Source: Rhizobium favelukesii
Lineage (GTDB): Bacteria; Pseudomonadota; Alphaproteobacteria; Rhizobiales; Rhizobiaceae
NCBI RefSeq assembly: GCF_000577275.2
Contig: NZ_HG916854.1
Location: 1-64,000, forward strand
Direction: 5' to 3'
DNA: 64,000 nt
Position numbers and translations under genes: made by a program. Below are positions 26,680 through 35,922 of the stretch, one piece after another. Below the pieces are notes generated by a model. That model was given only the letters and a program-made list of their open reading frames with translations. It did no database searches and had not been told where the DNA came from. Position 1 is the stretch's first letter; every line of letters starts with the position of its first letter.

Positions 26680-27001
26680 GCGACGACAGCCCAGCGGCAA
26701 AACTATTCCAATCCCCAGGGCCTGATCAGCGCTGGCGGATCCAGTTGAACGTGTGTGGACGCCCCGGTAAATGCAAGCGATGCGATGGAAACGAGCCGTG
26801 CACAGTCTCGTGGACGAACGGCACTCTTGACCGAGAGCGACGTCCACCCTTAGGTCTGTGAACGGCAGCACTGCGCCATCATGCACGAACCCGCTTCGCG
26901 GGAGGGGCGTGCGCGGTGAGGTTGGTGTGATTATCTGAAGTTCTGGGCAGGCTGTTGGTGTTGCCTGACCATTGAGTTCCCTTCAACGAGAGGAACGTTC
27001 A
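26680..27001. other. Non-coding sequence between the IS110 remnant and the IS91-type element
   Basis: It likely contains the right end of the IS110 copy and the left end of the next element. A short hairpin CCCGCTTCGCGGG-like sequence occurs near 26890. No gene is supported. Confidence 0.4.
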
Positions 27002-27907
27002 ATGGCCAGCTTCTCCAATGATGCCCCGACCACCCCGCTTCGCCAGCGCATGCAGGAAGACATGGTGATGCGAGGGTTGGGATCCCACACTCAGCAGGAC
27101 TACATCCGTCATGTCCGGCGCTTCGCCACGTTTCTTGGGCGTACCCCTGACACCGCAATGGTCGAGGACATACGACATTTCCAGTTGTATCAGCATGAGA
27201 ACGGTGTGGGTCCGGCCACGATCAACGGCACGGTTTCGGCGCTACGCTTTCTGTTTGCGGTGACGCTAAAGCGGCGGGATCTGGCGCGAGCGCTGGTGAT
27301 AACCCGCAATCCACGCAAGCTACCCGATGTGCTGAGCATGGAGGAAGCTGCGCGGTTGCTCGAGGCGGCGCCAGGCATCAAATACAAAGCGGCGCTTGGC
27401 GTGGCCTATGGCGCGGGCTTGCGCGTCTCCGAGGTCGCGCATCTCAAGGTCGATGACATCGACTCGACGCGCATGCTGATCCGCGTTGAACAAGGCAAGG
27501 GACGCAAGGATCGCAATGCCCTGCTTTCTCCGCAACTCCTTGAACTGCTGCGACTGTGGTGGCGCGAAGGAAAGCGGCGCGGCGTGATGCTGCCTCATGG
27601 CTGGCTGTTTCCGGGGCGCAGTCGCACCGACCCGATCTCGTCGCGGCAACTGCATCGCGCGGTTCAGGAAGCTGCGGAGGTCGCCGGCATCCACAAGCGC
27701 GTCAGCCCGCATACCCTACGGCACAGCTTTGCCACCCACCTTCTGGAGGATGGCACCGATATCCGCGTCATCCAGGTTCTGCTCGGACATAGCAAGCTGG
27801 AGACGACCGCGCTCTATGCGAAGGTCTCCACCCGGACTATTCACGCGGTCGCAGGGCCCCTCGACCGGCTGATGGCGCTGATGGAAGGCAAAACGCCCGA
27901 CGGCTGA
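27002..27907 (+). CDS. Tyrosine recombinase of an IS91-type element
   Basis: A 301-residue XerC/D-like recombinase. The N-terminal SAM-like domain includes MVMRGLGSHTQQDYIRHVRR. The catalytic domain contains GAGLRVSEVAHLKVDDIDST (first Arg), SPHTLRHSFATHLLEDG (His-x-x-Arg) and a C-terminal LLGHSKLETTALYAKVSTRT with the nucleophile tyrosine. GAGAGGAACG precedes the start. It ends 3 bases before the HUH transposase gene; the pairing of an integrase with a Y1-type transposase is characteristic of a subset of IS91-family elements in rhizobia and pseudomonads. Confidence 0.93.
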   Translation: MASFSNDAPTTPLRQRMQEDMVMRGLGSHTQQDYIRHVRRFATFLGRTPDTAMVEDIRHFQLYQHENGVGPATINGTVSALRFLFAVTLKRRDLARALVITRNPRKLPDVLSMEEAARLLEAAPGIKYKAALGVAYGAGLRVSEVAHLKVDDIDSTRMLIRVEQGKGRKDRNALLSPQLLELLRLWWREGKRRGVMLPHGWLFPGRSRTDPISSRQLHRAVQEAAEVAGIHKRVSPHTLRHSFATHLLEDGTDIRVIQVLLGHSKLETTALYAKVSTRTIHAVAGPLDRLMALMEGKTPDG

Positions 27908-27910
27908 GCC

Positions 27911-29104
27911 ATGCGCACCTCGATTGAGGTCGCCGATATCTTCCGTGTTGCCGGGCCGACCTATCGGAAAGCCCATGGGGGACACCTCAGCTTGGCCCAG
28001 TTCAAGGTGATGTCGGCGGTCGAGCACTGCCGCACCGCTGCATTGGGCGGCCATGTCGAGGCCTGCGAGGATTGCGGAGAGTGGCGCATTGCCTACAATT
28101 CCTGCCGGAACCGGCATTGCCCGAAGTGCCAGGGCGCCGCCGCACGCACATGGCTCGCCGAGCGCGAGGCTGATCTCTTGCCGGTCGGATACTTCCATGT
28201 CGTCTTCACGCTGCCTGCCGAGATCGCCGCGATCGCCTTCTACAACAAGGCGCTCGTCTACGACCTTCTGTTCAAGGCCGCATCGGAAACGATGCTGACA
28301 ATCGCCGCCGATCCGAAGCATCTCGGCGCGCGCATCGGCATGACCGCCGTGCTGCACACATGGGGATCGGCCATGACCCATCATCCCCATGTTCACATGA
28401 TCGTGCCAAGCGGCGGCATCTCCCTTGATGGGTCACGCTGGATATCGTCACGTCCTGCATTCCTCTTGCCGGTGCGTGTGCTAGGCAAGCTCTTCCGGCG
28501 CTTGTTCCTCACGAGACTGCTCCAACTCCACGATGCCGGGCGGCTCGCCTTCTTCGGTTCGGCTGCGCATCTCACTGACCGTCGGGCATTCGTACGGTAC
28601 CTGTCGCCGGTGCGAAAGAAGCGTTGGGTCGTTTATGCCAAGCCGCCCTTCGCGGGACCTGAGGCGGTTCTTGCCTATCTGTCACGATATACGCACCGGG
28701 TTGCCATCTCGAACAGTCGTCTGATCTCGTTCGACGAGACCGGTGTCATCTTCCGCTACAAGGACTACCGCCGCGACGGCCGCGACCGGCAGCAAATCAT
28801 GACGCTCGCGACCGTCGAGTTCATTCGCCGCTTCCTGCTCCATGTCCTGCCGCGCGGGTTCCACCGCATCCGGCATTACGGTCTGCTCGCCGGCAGCTCC
28901 CGAAAGATCAGCATCGCTCGCGCCCGCGAACTCCTGAACGCTGTCCCGCCGCCCGCTGACGACGCAACCGATGAGCCGAACGATATCCGCCCGCCATGCC
29001 CATGCTGCGGCGGACGTATGATCGTCGTCAAGGTGTTCGAACGCTGGCGGCAACCGCGCGGACCGCCAGATAAGGCAACAACGAACCGGGAGAGTGCGTC
29101 ATGA
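27911..29104 (+). CDS. IS91-family HUH transposase
   Basis: A 397-residue rolling-circle transposase. The N-terminal zinc-binding region has CRTAALGGHVEACEDCGEWR and CRNRHCPKCQG. The HUH motif is HHPHVHMIVPSGG. The catalytic tyrosine lies in PEAVLAYLSRYTHRVAISNS, followed by a C-terminal CPCCGG zinc ribbon. Length and motif order are intact, so the element could still be active. The exact ends (terIS, oriIS) could not be fixed by eye. Confidence 0.95.
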   Translation: MRTSIEVADIFRVAGPTYRKAHGGHLSLAQFKVMSAVEHCRTAALGGHVEACEDCGEWRIAYNSCRNRHCPKCQGAAARTWLAEREADLLPVGYFHVVFTLPAEIAAIAFYNKALVYDLLFKAASETMLTIAADPKHLGARIGMTAVLHTWGSAMTHHPHVHMIVPSGGISLDGSRWISSRPAFLLPVRVLGKLFRRLFLTRLLQLHDAGRLAFFGSAAHLTDRRAFVRYLSPVRKKRWVVYAKPPFAGPEAVLAYLSRYTHRVAISNSRLISFDETGVIFRYKDYRRDGRDRQQIMTLATVEFIRRFLLHVLPRGFHRIRHYGLLAGSSRKISIARARELLNAVPPPADDATDEPNDIRPPCPCCGGRMIVVKVFERWRQPRGPPDKATTNRESAS

Positions 29105-29509
29105 CCCGGCATGGCAGATCCATTCATATGGTCCACTCAAAACAGAGCCGGCCAACGGGAGGGCCTGCGCCAGTCCGAATGGCGCTGGCTTCCAACCGGC
29201 CAAACGCTCTCCCAATCACCACGAAACTCTCGGCCGTCACACCCGAAAACACCAATCTTCACCCGCTGGGACCGACAAGCGACGCTGCGAGCAGCGGCCC
29301 GCCGGAAGATCCGATACACAAAACCCCATAGCTCACGGAATGCCGACCGCGGGTTCCTGCATGAGAGGCTTTCGTACGCCTGACGGCACCCGAAACCCTT
29401 CACCATAGTGGTCATCGAGCCACCGGCCGCCGTTGCTGCAAAGCGGACATGACGCAGTGACAACGCGGGCCGCGTTGCGCCAAGCCGCCATTCCGCCCCA
29501 TGCGGGTGA
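29105..29509. other. Non-coding 3' part of the IS91-type element and flank
   Basis: About 400 bases with several overlapping frames that do not resemble proteins. The origin end of the IS91-type element is expected here. No RNA gene was seen. Confidence 0.35.
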
Positions 29510-30619
29510 TTAGATCACGAATTCCTCCTCGTACGTCTGTGGCTCGGCAACGACACTAACCTCCACCGGAACGATCCAATTGGCCGCGTAGCTCTCGCAG
29601 TCGGAACGCTGGAGGTCGGGCTGCACGCACCCCGCCCCATCGATCGCGCGACATCGCAGTATATATCGCCCCACTTCTTCAGGGGTCCACATGTACTCCC
29701 ACAAGCGCCATGCAAAGGGACGTTCTGTTTCGAGGAGCCTCCCCTCGCGCCAGCCCCTGCCATCTCCGGTGCAGACCTGCACCTGCCGGATAACAGCCTC
29801 TCCGCTCCAGGCGGCTCCGAAAATCCGGTACGGTTGGCCGACGATGAGATGCGCCCCCTGTACGGGACGCGCGATCTGCGCTTTGACCTCCATCTCCGCA
29901 AGGGGGACCAGCCTGGGTTCCCCGAGGCTGCGCTCCCAACGGAAATAGTCGCGCGCCTGCCAGTAGCCAAGGAACGGTTGCTCCACAACCGTGATATGCG
30001 TGATCCACTTGACCCAAGCCATGCCGAACCAGCCACCCACGACCGCGCGTAGCGGGTAGCCGTGATCGCGCGTCAACGGCTCCTCGTTCATCGAATAGGC
30101 AAGGATCGTGCTGTCAGCGATGGCCTTCTCAAGCGGTAAACTGCGCGCAAAAGCGATGGGGCCGGGAGAAGCCGTTTTCTTGTTCGTGTCGACGACGCCG
30201 CTGTCGGCGCCTGCGAGCAGAACCTCACGTGCGGTTCGCTTAACGCCCGCCATTTCCAAAATCTCGCGCAGAAGAACACCTGTCCACGCGGCATTGCCGA
30301 CGGCTCCGTTCTGCCACTGCAACCCCTCCTTCGGCGGCACATAGTAGACGCGCCCGTTCCCTGCACACTCGACGACGGCGGTGAAAGTCGTGCTCCGCAT
30401 CGCCTTGATGCTGTCGAGGTCAAGTTCGATCGGCCGCTCCACCGCCCCGCCAACGCGCAATCTCCAGTCTCGCGCATCGAGGTCCGGCGATGGGAAATGG
30501 TTTCGCACGAAGAACAGCTCGGTTGGGATCAGCCAATCGGAGAGCGACGCAAACGGAAACTCGATGTTCTGTGGGGATTTCTGTCGAACTATTAGACTGG
30601 GCTGATGTGGTGTCGGCAT
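29510..30619 (-). CDS. Sulfite-oxidase-like molybdopterin oxidoreductase
   Basis: A 369-residue protein of the sulfite oxidase family (Oxidored_molyb followed by the Mo-co dimerisation domain). The molybdenum-ligand cysteine is in TAVVECAGNGRVYY. LTRDHGYPLRAVVGGWFGMA is the conserved cofactor and substrate region. The C-terminal Ig-like dimerisation domain begins near LVPLAEMEVKAQIARPVQGA. No signal peptide or Tat motif is evident at the chosen start (30619, behind GGGGAGACGAGG), so it may be cytoplasmic or depend on an unrecognised export route. No cytochrome partner is adjacent. Confidence 0.88.
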   Translation of the reverse strand: MPTPHQPSLIVRQKSPQNIEFPFASLSDWLIPTELFFVRNHFPSPDLDARDWRLRVGGAVERPIELDLDSIKAMRSTTFTAVVECAGNGRVYYVPPKEGLQWQNGAVGNAAWTGVLLREILEMAGVKRTAREVLLAGADSGVVDTNKKTASPGPIAFARSLPLEKAIADSTILAYSMNEEPLTRDHGYPLRAVVGGWFGMAWVKWITHITVVEQPFLGYWQARDYFRWERSLGEPRLVPLAEMEVKAQIARPVQGAHLIVGQPYRIFGAAWSGEAVIRQVQVCTGDGRGWREGRLLETERPFAWRLWEYMWTPEEVGRYILRCRAIDGAGCVQPDLQRSDCESYAANWIVPVEVSVVAEPQTYEEEFVI

Positions 30620-30829
30620 CGTCCTCGTCTCCCCTTTCAAGAGCACAACGTCGGCTCTCGGTCGCGCGAATTCCGGTACGATCACACCGCCCCTCGCACC
30701 GCGTCTGTCGCATTCCGCCTTCGGGCCGCATTCTAGCACATACCGCACGTTCCTCGGATCGACCTCGAACGGCAGCAAAGGGGCCGAATGCTGCTATAGG
30801 CCCACGTCTCTTTCGCGCCCACTTGTCGT

Positions 30830-31501
30830 TCAGGCACTACTGCTGGAGAAGACCAGCAACATATTGTTGGTAGGCATCTCAATCGTCTCGCGGAGATTAA
30901 GTCCAGCGGCCTCACCCACTTGTTCAAGATCAGCGATATCACGCACACCCCAGGATGGGTTGCGCTCCTTTAGAGCCGCGTCGAAAGCAGCGTTCGAGGG
31001 GGCGTTGTGTGCCCCGTCGCGCATGAATGGACCGTAGAGAAGAAGAAGCCCACCAGCGTGAAGCAAACGGCCAGCTCCTGCGAACAATCCTAAGCTTGCC
31101 GCCCATGGCGCGATATGGATCATATTGATCGACATGATGGCGTCAAAATGCCCCGTTTGTTCGACGCCCCATTGTCCTGAGCACACATCAATATCCCGCG
31201 GTGCCAGCACATTCTTCAGCCCTGCGAATTTGATCCAGCTAGACGTGCAGGTGCGGGCGTCGGCATCCGGATCGCTCGGCTGCCAGGTGAGGTTGGGCAT
31301 TGCTCCCGCAAAACACACGGCGTGCTCGCCGGTCCCGCATCCAATCTCCAGCACGGCGCCATGTGTTGGAAGGACACGTTTTAGGACCGCGAGGATCGGC
31401 GCCGAATTTCGCGCAACAGAAGGCGAGAACATGCGCTGGTCGGCGCTTACGTCGCGCTGTTCCAGCGCAACAGGCGAACGGTCCTTCTTCTCTGGGGGCA
31501 T
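30830..31501 (-). CDS. DUF938 SAM-dependent methyltransferase-like protein
   Basis: A 223-residue protein of the DUF938 family. FSPSVARNSAPILAVLKRVL leads into the SAM-binding motif VLEIGCGTGEHAV, followed by WQPSDPDADA (motif II region) and SINMIHIAPWAASLGLFAGA, the family signature. It lies 211 bases upstream of the sulfite-oxidase-like gene on the same strand and may or may not share a transcript. The substrate is unknown. Confidence 0.9.
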   Translation of the reverse strand: MPPEKKDRSPVALEQRDVSADQRMFSPSVARNSAPILAVLKRVLPTHGAVLEIGCGTGEHAVCFAGAMPNLTWQPSDPDADARTCTSSWIKFAGLKNVLAPRDIDVCSGQWGVEQTGHFDAIMSINMIHIAPWAASLGLFAGAGRLLHAGGLLLLYGPFMRDGAHNAPSNAAFDAALKERNPSWGVRDIADLEQVGEAAGLNLRETIEMPTNNMLLVFSSSSA

Positions 31502-31681
31502 TGGCCTTGAATCCCCTTTGGGCGATGTCTCCCACCTTATAGCTGAAATGATGGGACTGAAACCAAGGATTTCGGACTTACGAAGGGGGCGTCGGCGCGT
31601 GCGTTCGAGGGCGACCGAACGTCCACTTCGCGTCAGATCATGCGCCCGCCAGGCTCAAGGTCTGCTTTCGAAAAGATGATG

Positions 31682-32856
31682 TCCCAGGGAGTGGTGTAGC
31701 TCGCGGCTAATAGCCGTGCTTTCCGGCAACAGCCGGAGGGGGATATCAGCGTGCGACTGCAGGCAGGCCGATTTGCGGATCATCGCTCATCGACGCCATA
31801 GTCTCAAGTGTCATGTACCTAGCCCGCTGAACGGCCCACTCATCGCTCTGTTTGAGCAGCAATGCGCCGACGAGACGGACTATGCCTTCGTCGTTGGGAA
31901 AGATGCCAACAACCTCGGTGCGGCGCTTGATCTCGCCATTGAGGCGCTCGATTGGATTGGTCGAGTGCAGCTTTGCCCGGTGCTCTTTCGGGAACGTCAT
32001 GTAGGCCAGCACATCCTCTTCCCGGCATCTTTGCCATGTGGCGCTGAGAACCTTGGTGACCGCGGCCTTGAGCCCTTCATGCGCATCTGAGACGACGAGC
32101 TTCACGCCGCGCAAACCTCGGCGCGTAAGCTTGCGCAGGAACTCCGTCCAGATCGGCTCGGCTTCGGACGTACCGACTTCCATACCCAGTACCTCGCGCC
32201 GGCCATCACTGTTGACGCCGACGGCGATGATGACCGCAACGGAAACGATGCGACCGCCGCGTCTGACTTTCAGATAGGTGGCATCGATCCAGAGATAGGC
32301 CAATCTCCTTCGATGGGTCTTTCGAGGAACGCCTTTACCTTGACGTCGATCTCTTCGCACAGGCGGCTTACCTGGCTTTTGGAGATGCCGCTCATGCCCA
32401 TCGCCTTGACGAGATCGTCGACAGAACGGGTCGAAATCCCTTGAATGTAGGCTTCTTGGATGACCGCCGTCAGGGCATTCTCCGCCATGCGACGCGGTTC
32501 GAGGAAGCTTGGGAAATAGCTGCCCTTGCGCAGCTTCGGAATGCGAAGCTCGACCGTTCCGGCGCGTGTCTCCCAGTCCCGGTCGCGGTAGCCGTTGCGT
32601 TGCGCCAACCGCATCGCATTCTTCTCGCCGTAGCCAGCACCGGTCGCACTGCCGACTTCCAGCTCCATCAGCCGCTCGGCCGCAAAGCCGATCATCTCAC
32701 GCAACAAATCGGCGTCAGCACTCTTCTCAACAAGCGAGCGCACGTTCATCATATCGTCGGTCATCGGTGGTCTTTCCATCAGGTTGGTCTTCAACAACCC
32801 GACCCTACCGGAAAACACTGGTGACCACCGCTACCCTGCTACACCACTTCCTGGGA
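31682..32856 (-). mobile_element. IS256-family element with matching terminal inverted repeats, defective
   Basis: The left end TCCCAGGGAGTGGTGTAGC (31682-31700) and the right end (reverse complement of 32838-32856, TCCCAGGAAGTGGTGTAGC) match at 18 of 19 positions. They enclose a Mutator/IS256-type transposase gene. The total of about 1.18 kb is short for IS256 because of an internal deletion. No flanking target duplication is visible; the right end abuts a group II intron. Confidence 0.85.
31746..32764 (-). pseudogene. IS256-family transposase, frameshifted and internally deleted
   Basis: The N-terminal part starting [20 protein letters not shown] is intact to [11 protein letters not shown]. 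One base is then lost near 32305; the next frame gives [20 protein letters not shown], the first catalytic Asp region, and ESDAHEGLKAAV-type sequence. Near 32020 WQRCR joins directly to EEDVLAYMTFPKEHRAKLHS, skipping roughly 50 residues normally present before the catalytic Glu. It ends NPIERLNGEIKRRTEVVGIF and beyond. Two independent lesions mean no active enzyme. Confidence 0.9.
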
Positions 32857-34752
32857 GTACGTCATGCCAAGCTGATAACTGCTTGTGGGTGCAAGTCCCA
32901 TCCGGCCAAAGCCCGAGCAGGCAAGCCGGGACCGAGTCTTGCGGGCGTCGCGGTAACGCGGGGTCTGAAGTGTAGACAGGAGCCATGCGGGGTGCGGGAA
33001 TGAGCCTCGAAAGGTGGATGTTCACGGAGGCCGAGTGTGTTCCCTAAACACGAAGGCAACATGAGTATCGTCGTTACGCGAGATGATGCCGCTCCGTCGG
33101 GGTCGATGGCCGGATCACGCATGGAAGGCAGTTATCGGAACATGAGAGGCCCGACCGGGTCCGCCAGACTGGTCTCTGGTGGGGGTCAGCAACAAGGCAC
33201 TGCCGGAGTTGTTGACCGAGCTGAGGTCGGGAGTCGGACTGGTTCATAGTACCAATGAAACCGTTGAAGGAAACGAAACGCGTGGAGGGAAGGGACCGGC
33301 CCGAGAGGATCTCGCAAGAGGAGGCCAGGGTCCGGACGCAGAGCCGGGTTATCCTGATGCCAAACCTCGAGCGGGTGAACGCGGCAGCCAGACATGCTGC
33401 CCAAACTCGGTTCACTGCACTGCTGCATCACGTCGATCTGAATGCGCTTCATCGTGCATTCAGACGGCAAAAGCGGCAGGCAAGCGCAGGCGTCGATGGG
33501 ATGACTGTGGCGAAGTACGAGGAGAGGTTGGAGCAAAATCTCCACGATCTCTGCGAACGGGTCCACACGGGTCGCTACCGGCCACAGCCGGTGCGACGTG
33601 TTTACATTCCAAAAGCCGATGGCGGAAAACGGCCACTTGGAGTGCCCGCCCTGGAGGATAAGATCGTCCAGGGCGCGGTCGCTGAAGTGCTTAGTGCCGT
33701 CTATGAGGCCGACTTTTGCGGGTTCTCCTATGGCTTCAGGCCAGGGCGTAACCCGCACATGGCACTGGATGCATTGCATACAGCGATCATGAGCCAGCGC
33801 GTGAATTGGGTGCTCGATGCCGACATCCGCAGCTTCTTTGACTCGGTTGACCACGAGTGGCTGCTGCAGATGGTGGCGCACAGGATAGCCGATCCCCGTA
33901 TCCTCCAGCTTATCAAGCTGTGGCTGCGGGCGGGAATCCTTGAGAGCGGCGAGACGTATGAGACTGACAAGGGTACCCCGCAAGGAGCTGGCATTAGTCC
34001 GCTCCTCGCCAACATCTTCCTGCACTACATCCTCGACCTGTGGGTTCATCAATGGCGTCGACGCTATGCACGCGGCCGAATTGTGATCGTGCGCTATGCC
34101 GACGACTTCGTCATGGGCTTCGAGAACAAGGATGATGCGCAGGAAATGCTTCTGGCCCTCAAGGAGCGACTAGGCAGTTTTGGCCTGGCGCTTCACGAAG
34201 GCAAGACGCGGCTGATCGAGTTTGGCCGGTTCGCGGCTTTGACTCGGCAACGGCGTGGCGAGCGAAAGCCCGAGACCTTCGCCTTCCTGGGCTTCATTCA
34301 CTATTGTGGAGTGACCCGTGATGGCAGGTTTATCGTGAAGCACAAGACGGAAGGGAAACGCCTGACGCGAAAGCTGAAGGCGTTGCGCGAGGGAGCATGG
34401 CGGCACATGCACATGGCGTTGGCTACCCAGCACAAGTGGCTTGCCGCTGTGCTGCGTGGACACTACGGCTACTACGGCAGGCCGCATAACTATCCAGCGC
34501 TCAACGGGTTCTATAAGCAAACACGCCGCATATGGTTCCGCTGCCTGAGGCGGCGAAGTCAGAAAAGCCGGCGAATGAGTTGGTTGGAGTTTGAAATCCT
34601 GACCGCACGCTTCGCGCTGCCAGTCCCACGTATTACTCGAACTTGGGCGCAGGCCAGGAGATGACGCGGGTTACTCTCGGGAAGAGCCGGGTGCGGGAAA
34701 TCCGCCCGCCCGGATCTGTGAGGGCGAAGCCGAATGGCATAGCTACTCGACC
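32857..34752 (+). mobile_element. Group II intron with its maturase
   Basis: A ribozyme-like leader of about 390 bases (GTGGGTGCAAGTCCCATCC, then GGTAACGCGGGG-type segments) precedes the reverse-transcriptase gene. Downstream of it, 34684-34717 folds as domain V (GAGCCGGGTGCGGGAAATCC plus the pairing strand). A domain VI-like stem follows and ends near 34750. The left boundary is set by the IS256 repeat and is approximate. On the right the intron interrupts an aminotransferase gene in reverse orientation. Confidence 0.8.
33255..34664 (+). CDS. Group II intron reverse transcriptase/maturase
   Basis: A 469-residue intron-encoded protein. Reverse-transcriptase motifs run in order: RRVYIPKADGGKRPLGVPAL, FSYGFRPGRNPHMALDAL, DADIRSFFDSVDHEWL, KGTPQGAGISPLLANIFL and the catalytic VRYADDFVMGF. 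A maturase (X) domain follows (WLAAVLRGHYGYYGRPHNYP). No HNH endonuclease domain is visible at the C-terminus, so mobility would be endonuclease-independent. The frame is full length and looks active. Confidence 0.95.
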   Translation: MKPLKETKRVEGRDRPERISQEEARVRTQSRVILMPNLERVNAAARHAAQTRFTALLHHVDLNALHRAFRRQKRQASAGVDGMTVAKYEERLEQNLHDLCERVHTGRYRPQPVRRVYIPKADGGKRPLGVPALEDKIVQGAVAEVLSAVYEADFCGFSYGFRPGRNPHMALDALHTAIMSQRVNWVLDADIRSFFDSVDHEWLLQMVAHRIADPRILQLIKLWLRAGILESGETYETDKGTPQGAGISPLLANIFLHYILDLWVHQWRRRYARGRIVIVRYADDFVMGFENKDDAQEMLLALKERLGSFGLALHEGKTRLIEFGRFAALTRQRRGERKPETFAFLGFIHYCGVTRDGRFIVKHKTEGKRLTRKLKALREGAWRHMHMALATQHKWLAAVLRGHYGYYGRPHNYPALNGFYKQTRRIWFRCLRRRSQKSRRMSWLEFEILTARFALPVPRITRTWAQARR

Positions 34753-35120
34753 ATCATCGGCTGGTTGGTCAAAAGGCGCCAGCAAAGGCCAAGTCCGGTC
34801 GATCTGGCGTTCGTTGACAATTAACATGCCGTTGCCGACTGGTGCGCCAAGCCATTTGTGAAAGCTGGTGATGAAGAAGTCGCAATCGAGTTCGCGAAAG
34901 CTGACTGGCATTTGAGCAAATGTCTGTGCGCCATCGACAATCGTTATGATTTTGCGCTCCCGCGCTATCTCGCAAAGTCGTTTGACGGGAAGGACACGTC
35001 CATTCCAGTGGTACGTGTGGGTCAGTTGAAGGATGCGGGTCTGCGGCGTGATGGCTGCGGTATAGGCTTCTACTATATCATCGTCGCTATCCATCAGGCC
35101 GAAAGCGCAGTATATCCCGT
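34753..35120 (-). pseudogene. Class V aminotransferase fragment interrupted by the intron
   Basis: Reverse-strand sequence reads IVEAYTAAITPQTRILQLTH, then IITIVDGAQTFAQMPVSFRE and FITSFHKWLGAPVGNGMLIV. This is the PLP-lysine region (SFHKW) and preceding aspartate (VDGAQ) of a class V aminotransferase/cysteine-desulfurase-like protein. Both ends are lost: the intron cuts it at DQPADDGR and the other side joins unrelated sequence near 35120. Confidence 0.82.
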
Positions 35121-35124
35121 TTCG

Positions 35125-35575
35125 GGACGGAGCGATCAGCGACGTCGATGGTGGCAAACCGGAAGCGGTCTGGGTCACCGAGCAGATCAAACGACCCATC
35201 ATCAAAGCCTGGAACGCGGTGCTTGCCGCGACCCTGCGGAAAGGGGCCTCGACAAGACGCAGCCCGGTCGCATCGCCCTTCCGGTAGCAGGCGATGATCC
35301 CGAAAAGAAGTCGCGCCTCATGGAACTGGTAGAGGCGACTGGCTTCGACGCGTTCGACGCTGGGGGCCTTGCGACATCATGGCGACAGCAGCCAGGCACA
35401 CCTGCTTATTGCACGGAACTGACGGCCGATGAGTTGAAAACGGCTCTCGAAAAAGCAGACGCCAACCGCTCGGCGGATAACCGCGAGACTCTGATCAAGG
35501 GGTTCATGGAAGGGGGCGACAGCCTGACTCACGACGACATTGTCGCCCGCAACCGCACCGTGACTGTGCCTCCGA
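35125..35575 (+). pseudogene. NADPH-dependent F420 reductase-like fragment
   Basis: One frame gives ISDVDGGKPEAVWVTEQIKR and PIIKAWNAVLAATL. After a shift near 35232 another frame continues GLDKTQPGRIALPVAGDDPE, GFDAFDAGGLATSWRQQPGT and PAYCTELTADELKTALEKAD. This is the C-terminal part of the dinucleotide-binding (F420_oxidored) family. The N-terminal Rossmann half is missing and the frame is broken. Confidence 0.75.
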
Positions 35576-35922
35576 AGGCGAGAGCACCGTCAGATCATCG
35601 GGACCAAGCTGTCGTCCCGCCGAATTTTCGTCGAAGAAGCAGTAACTCCCTTGGCCTCCTTCGAGGTTGACGAAGGCAAGCGTCGTTGGCCGGCCAGATA
35701 CCATCACATGCGATGTGTCGACCCGGCTTTCCCGAAGCGCGGAGATAAGTTGCTCTCCGAACAGATCATTCGACAGGCCGGCCAACATGCCGGTTCGTGT
35801 CCCAAGTCGTCCCAAAGCAATTGCAGTGTTGAAGACGGCGCCGCCGGCATGAGGTATGAATCCCCTGCTTCCGTCGATGCCGGAATCATGTCAATCAGAG
35901 CCTCGCCGCCGCAGAGGATCAT
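35575..35922 (-). pseudogene. PfkB-family fructokinase, truncated and frameshifted
   Basis: Starts MILCGGEALIDMIPAS at 35922, overlapping the GH32 stop codon (ATGA), so it was the next gene of that operon. A shift near 35870 moves the continuation HAGGAVFNTAIALGRLGTRT, GMLAGLSNDLFGEQLISALR to another frame. The gene then ends abruptly near 35575 against the reductase fragment. About two thirds of a normal 300-residue sugar kinase, including the catalytic GAGD box, is gone. Fructose phosphorylation must therefore come from elsewhere. Confidence 0.85.

Noticed and set aside
34858..35670. One 270-residue forward protein across the aminotransferase and reductase fragments
   Set aside because: The first third is antisense to the aminotransferase fragment and only the middle matches the F420-reductase family, after a frameshift.
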